Below, one piece after another: positions 4,729-6,914 of a stretch of DNA of 6,914 nucleotides. The notes under the pieces are model-generated. The model saw only the letters and a program-made list of their open reading frames with translations, made no database searches and was not told the origin of the DNA. The DNA comes from DASSJF01 sp035934535. GTDB taxonomy: Bacteria > Sysuimicrobiota > Sysuimicrobiia > Sysuimicrobiales > Segetimicrobiaceae. Location: NCBI GenBank assembly GCA_035934535.1, contig DASYXS010000109.1, positions 1-6,914 on the forward strand. Reading direction: 5' to 3'. Made by a program: the position numbers and the translations under genes. Each line of letters begins with the position of its first letter. Position 1 is the stretch's first letter.

Positions 4729-6594
4729 ATGATTCCGACGCCTGCCGCCCGTCTGCGCAGTGAGCCCCTCACCCCGCCGCCTCCGCGCGGCGCGCCGCTC
4801 GACCTCGAGACCTTGTTCTTCACCCGGCGGATCGCGGGGGTCGCATGGTCCGCCGACGGCCGAGGGCTCTTCTTCGAAACGAACGTCACGGGACGTTTCA
4901 ACATCTGGCAGGTCCCGCGCCGCGGCGGGTGGCCGGTCCAGCTGACCGTGTCCAACGAGCGCACGGCGCTCGCGCGCCCGTCGCCGGACGGCCGGTGGCT
5001 GTTGTTCACGCAGGATCGGGGCGGCAACGAAAAGCCGAACCTCTTCCTCCAACCGCTCCCTCACGGCCTTCCCCGTCCGATCACGGCGACCGAGGGCGTC
5101 GCCTATCGCAGCATGAGGTGGTCGCCGGACGGCCGGGCGCTCGCGTTCGCCGCCGAGCGCGCGGCGCCCGGAATCTACGACGTCTACCGGCTCGCTCCGG
5201 ACGGCGCCGAGGCCGAGGTTGAGCGCGTCGGCGGCCACGAGGGCGGCCAGTGCACCACCGTACGCTGGAGTCCGGACGGACGCCGGCTCGCCCTGACGCG
5301 GACCTGGGACTATGCCCACGGCGGCGTCGGCGTGCTCGATCTGGCCACCGGAGGGGAGCGAACGCTGCTCCCGATTGACGATGCGGCCGATCATCAGGCC
5401 CTCGGTTGGACGGGCGACGGCCGGGCGCTGCTCGTCTCGTCCAACGCGACGCCACACGGGACGTACGGCATCGCCCGCGTCGACGTCGCAACCGCGGCGG
5501 TCACGTGGCTCGACGCCGGCGAGTGGGACGTCGAGCTGCTTGACGTCGCACCGGCCGGCGATCGATACGTCTGCGCGCGGAACGAGGGCGGGAGCCACGT
5601 GGTGGTGCTGCGCGCGCCCGACGGCGGCGCGAGGACCGTTGCGCTGCCGCCGGGAGTGGTGGCCGACGCCGCCTTCTCCCCCGACGGGGCCTCACTCGCC
5701 CTGCTGCACGGCACGGCGACGTCGCCGTTCGAACTGTGGGTGGGCGACGGGGCGGACGCGGCGCCCGTCCAGGTGAGCCGGTCGCTCGTCGGCGGCCTCG
5801 CCGCGGATGACTTTGTCCGGCCGAGCCTCGTCACGTATCCGTCGTTCGACGGCACGCCGATCTCGGCGTTCGTCTACCTGCCGCGGGGCGCACGGCCCGA
5901 TCGCTCCGCGCCTGCCATCGTCTACGTACACGGCGGCCCAGCCGCGCAGCACATGAACGGCTGGGTGCCGCTCGTTCAGTACCTCGTCTCCCACGGCTTT
6001 GCCATCATCGCCCCGAACTACCGCGGGTCGACGGGCTTCGGCCGGGTGTTCGAAGAGGCCAACATGCGGGACATGGGGGGCGGCGACCTGCGCGACGTCG
6101 TCGCCGCAGGCGAGACGATCGCCGCCTCAGGGTACGTCGATCCGCGCCGCGTTGCCGTCATGGGCGGATCGTACGGCGGCTACCTGACATTGATGGCGCT
6201 CACGAAGCACCCCGACCGCTGGGCGGCCGGGGTCGCGATCGTGCCGTTTGCGAACTGGTTCACGGAATACGAGCACGAAGACCAAACCCTGCGCGACTCC
6301 GATCGCGCGCGGATGGGCGACCCGGTCGAAGACGCGGAGCTCTGGCGCGACCGGTCTCCGATCTTCTTCGCCGACCGCATCCGGGCGCCACTCCTCGTGC
6401 TGGCCGGCGCGAACGACGTGCGGTGTCCGGCGGAGGAGGCGGAGCAGATCGCCCGCGCCGTCCGGGCGAACGGCGGCGTCGCGGAGCTCAAGATCTATCC
6501 CGACGAAGGCCACGGCTTCAGGCGGCGCGAGAACGAGATCGACGCGCACCGCCGGACGGTGGAGTTTCTCCGCCGCCACCTGGCCGGCCCGTGA
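4729..6594 (+). CDS. S9-family (prolyl oligopeptidase/acylaminoacyl-peptidase-like) serine peptidase
   Basis: This 621-residue peptidase has no signal peptide and is probably cytosolic. It should cleave short peptides or N-blocked peptides admitted through a beta-propeller. Residues about 25-355 form the propeller, marked by repeated blade motifs: SADG (41-44), SPDG (85-88, 132-135, 181-184, 317-320) and TGDG (228-231). DRGGNEKPNLFL (96-107) is characteristic of the S9C-like group. The C-terminal alpha/beta-hydrolase domain (about 365-621) has HGGP (401-404), NYRGSTGFG (430-438, with Tyr431 as oxyanion-hole residue), the nucleophile Ser481 in GGSYGGY, Asp563 in AGANDVRCP and His595 in DEGHGF. 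The triad is complete. ATG 4729 has only a weak AAGAAG 8 nt upstream. A longer start at 4654 would overlap the divergent MFS start and adds residues with no family support, so it was not chosen. The N-terminus has a Pro-rich run (PLTPPPPRG). The cupin gene downstream may be co-transcribed. Confidence 0.93.
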   Translation: MIPTPAARLRSEPLTPPPPRGAPLDLETLFFTRRIAGVAWSADGRGLFFETNVTGRFNIWQVPRRGGWPVQLTVSNERTALARPSPDGRWLLFTQDRGGNEKPNLFLQPLPHGLPRPITATEGVAYRSMRWSPDGRALAFAAERAAPGIYDVYRLAPDGAEAEVERVGGHEGGQCTTVRWSPDGRRLALTRTWDYAHGGVGVLDLATGGERTLLPIDDAADHQALGWTGDGRALLVSSNATPHGTYGIARVDVATAAVTWLDAGEWDVELLDVAPAGDRYVCARNEGGSHVVVLRAPDGGARTVALPPGVVADAAFSPDGASLALLHGTATSPFELWVGDGADAAPVQVSRSLVGGLAADDFVRPSLVTYPSFDGTPISAFVYLPRGARPDRSAPAIVYVHGGPAAQHMNGWVPLVQYLVSHGFAIIAPNYRGSTGFGRVFEEANMRDMGGGDLRDVVAAGETIAASGYVDPRRVAVMGGSYGGYLTLMALTKHPDRWAAGVAIVPFANWFTEYEHEDQTLRDSDRARMGDPVEDAELWRDRSPIFFADRIRAPLLVLAGANDVRCPAEEAEQIARAVRANGGVAELKIYPDEGHGFRRRENEIDAHRRTVEFLRRHLAGP

Positions 6595-6614
6595 GACCGG
6601 ACAACGCGCGGCGC

Positions 6615-6620
6615 AGGAGG
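6615..6620 (+). promoter_or_regulatory. Shine-Dalgarno of the cupin gene
   Basis: AGGAGG lies 7 nt upstream of ATG 6628, the best-formed ribosome binding site on this strand. It sits in the 33-bp gap after the S9 peptidase stop. No promoter or terminator is visible in the gap, which favours co-transcription of the two genes. Confidence 0.75.
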
Positions 6621-6627
6621 CGGCGGG

Positions 6628-6914
6628 ATGCAGATCCTGGATCTCGAGCAGGCGGAAGAGTTCTCTCCGACGCACCACGTTCAGAAGACGCTGGCCGCCT
6701 CCCCGCGGTGCGGCGTCAGTATCGCGTGCTGGGAGCCGGAACAGGTCTCGCCGATCCACGCCCATCCCGGCGCCGATGAAATTTACCACGTCGTCCGGGG
6801 CGAAGGCGTATTCCGGGATGGACGGAGCGAACGCCGGCTCGGCCCGGGCGGAACCGTGCTGTTCCAGGCCGGCGCGGACCGCACGCCCGTGTTCTACGAG
6901 GTCTGGCCGGGGAG
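6628..6914 (+). CDS. Small cupin-domain protein, N-terminal part (3' end outside window)
   Basis: Ninety-five residues are visible and the frame is open to the window end. Cupin motif 1 reads SPIHAHPGADEIYHVVRGEG (41-60), with His44, His46 and Glu51 in the metal-ligand positions and Gly60 closing the motif. The motif 2 region reads GPGGTVLFQAGADRTPVFYE (72-91): counted on the usual PxGxxH spacing, the Pro position is Gln80 and the fourth ligand His position is Arg85. This leaves a three-ligand site, or a site completed by another residue. Members of this superfamily include metal-dependent isomerases, dioxygenases and simple ligand-binding proteins, so function is not assigned. No signal peptide is present. 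The gene follows the S9 peptidase by 33 bp in the same direction. Confidence 0.85.
   Translation, partial: MQILDLEQAEEFSPTHHVQKTLAASPRCGVSIACWEPEQVSPIHAHPGADEIYHVVRGEGVFRDGRSERRLGPGGTVLFQAGADRTPVFYEVWPG

Noticed and set aside
4760..4772. GTGAG-CCC-CTCAC small inverted repeat near the peptidase start, possibly another copy of the 2021-2056 repeat.
   Set aside because: The stem is only 5 bp with a 3-nt loop, and it lacks the C-run, TCGA, G-run core, so relation to the other repeat is not supportable.
789..5027. A 1412-codon open frame on the minus strand running through the aminotransferase, ahcY and MFS regions.
   Set aside because: Only its last 423 codons are a real protein. The rest is an Arg/Ala/Gly-rich shadow reading of ahcY and the MFS gene in another frame, a normal result of high GC content where stop codons are rare.
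1..6914. CRISPR array, tRNA/rRNA genes, insertion sequences, prophage or defence genes.
   Set aside because: No direct-repeat arrays, cloverleaf-like sequences, transposase or integrase motifs, or defence-protein signatures were seen on either strand.

Overview
The window is a compact, very GC-rich bacterial chromosomal segment. G or C dominates third codon positions in every gene, and long antisense open frames appear as a by-product. The gene content is ordinary housekeeping and accessory metabolism: an archaeal/Thermotoga-type short adenosylhomocysteinase, a class I/II aminotransferase, an MFS permease and a cytoplasmic S9 peptidase. The layout would suit a thermotolerant or deep-branching high-GC lineage (for example Sysuimicrobiota- or Rokubacteria-like soil or subsurface bacteria). 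This placement is inference; no marker gene is present.

Layout. Bases 1-782 (+) hold the C-terminal part of an unrecognised helical, charged protein, followed through an ATGA stop/start overlap by a small AIG2-like gamma-glutamylcyclotransferase-fold protein. That unit meets the next one tail to tail, with only 6 bp between stop codons. Bases 789-3316 (-) are a two-gene operon: ahcY (adenosylhomocysteinase) and then a PLP-dependent aminotransferase, joined by a TGATG overlap with a strong Shine-Dalgarno. A well-formed sigma70-type promoter and a short leader that can fold over the ahcY ribosome binding site lie at 3317-3407. Bases 3416-4678 (-) encode a 12-helix MFS transporter whose stop lies just upstream of the ahcY promoter. 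A 50-bp divergent gap separates it from 4729-6594 (+), an S9-family peptidase with a beta-propeller and an intact Ser-Asp-His triad. This is followed 33 bp later by a cupin gene (6628 onward) cut by the window end.

How the genes fit together. AhcY hydrolyses S-adenosylhomocysteine, the by-product of all SAM-dependent methylations, to homocysteine and adenosine. The translationally coupled aminotransferase probably acts on an amino or keto acid connected with the same sulfur/methionine economy, but the sequence does not fix its substrate. The S9 peptidase and cupin may be co-transcribed; no shared pathway is evident.

I see no CRISPR array, tRNA, rRNA, insertion sequence or phage gene, and no new multi-gene system. 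The points most worth a second look are the ahcY leader hairpin and promoter-flanking inverted repeat, and a palindromic intergenic-type repeat that appears to have been absorbed into the aminotransferase N-terminus.
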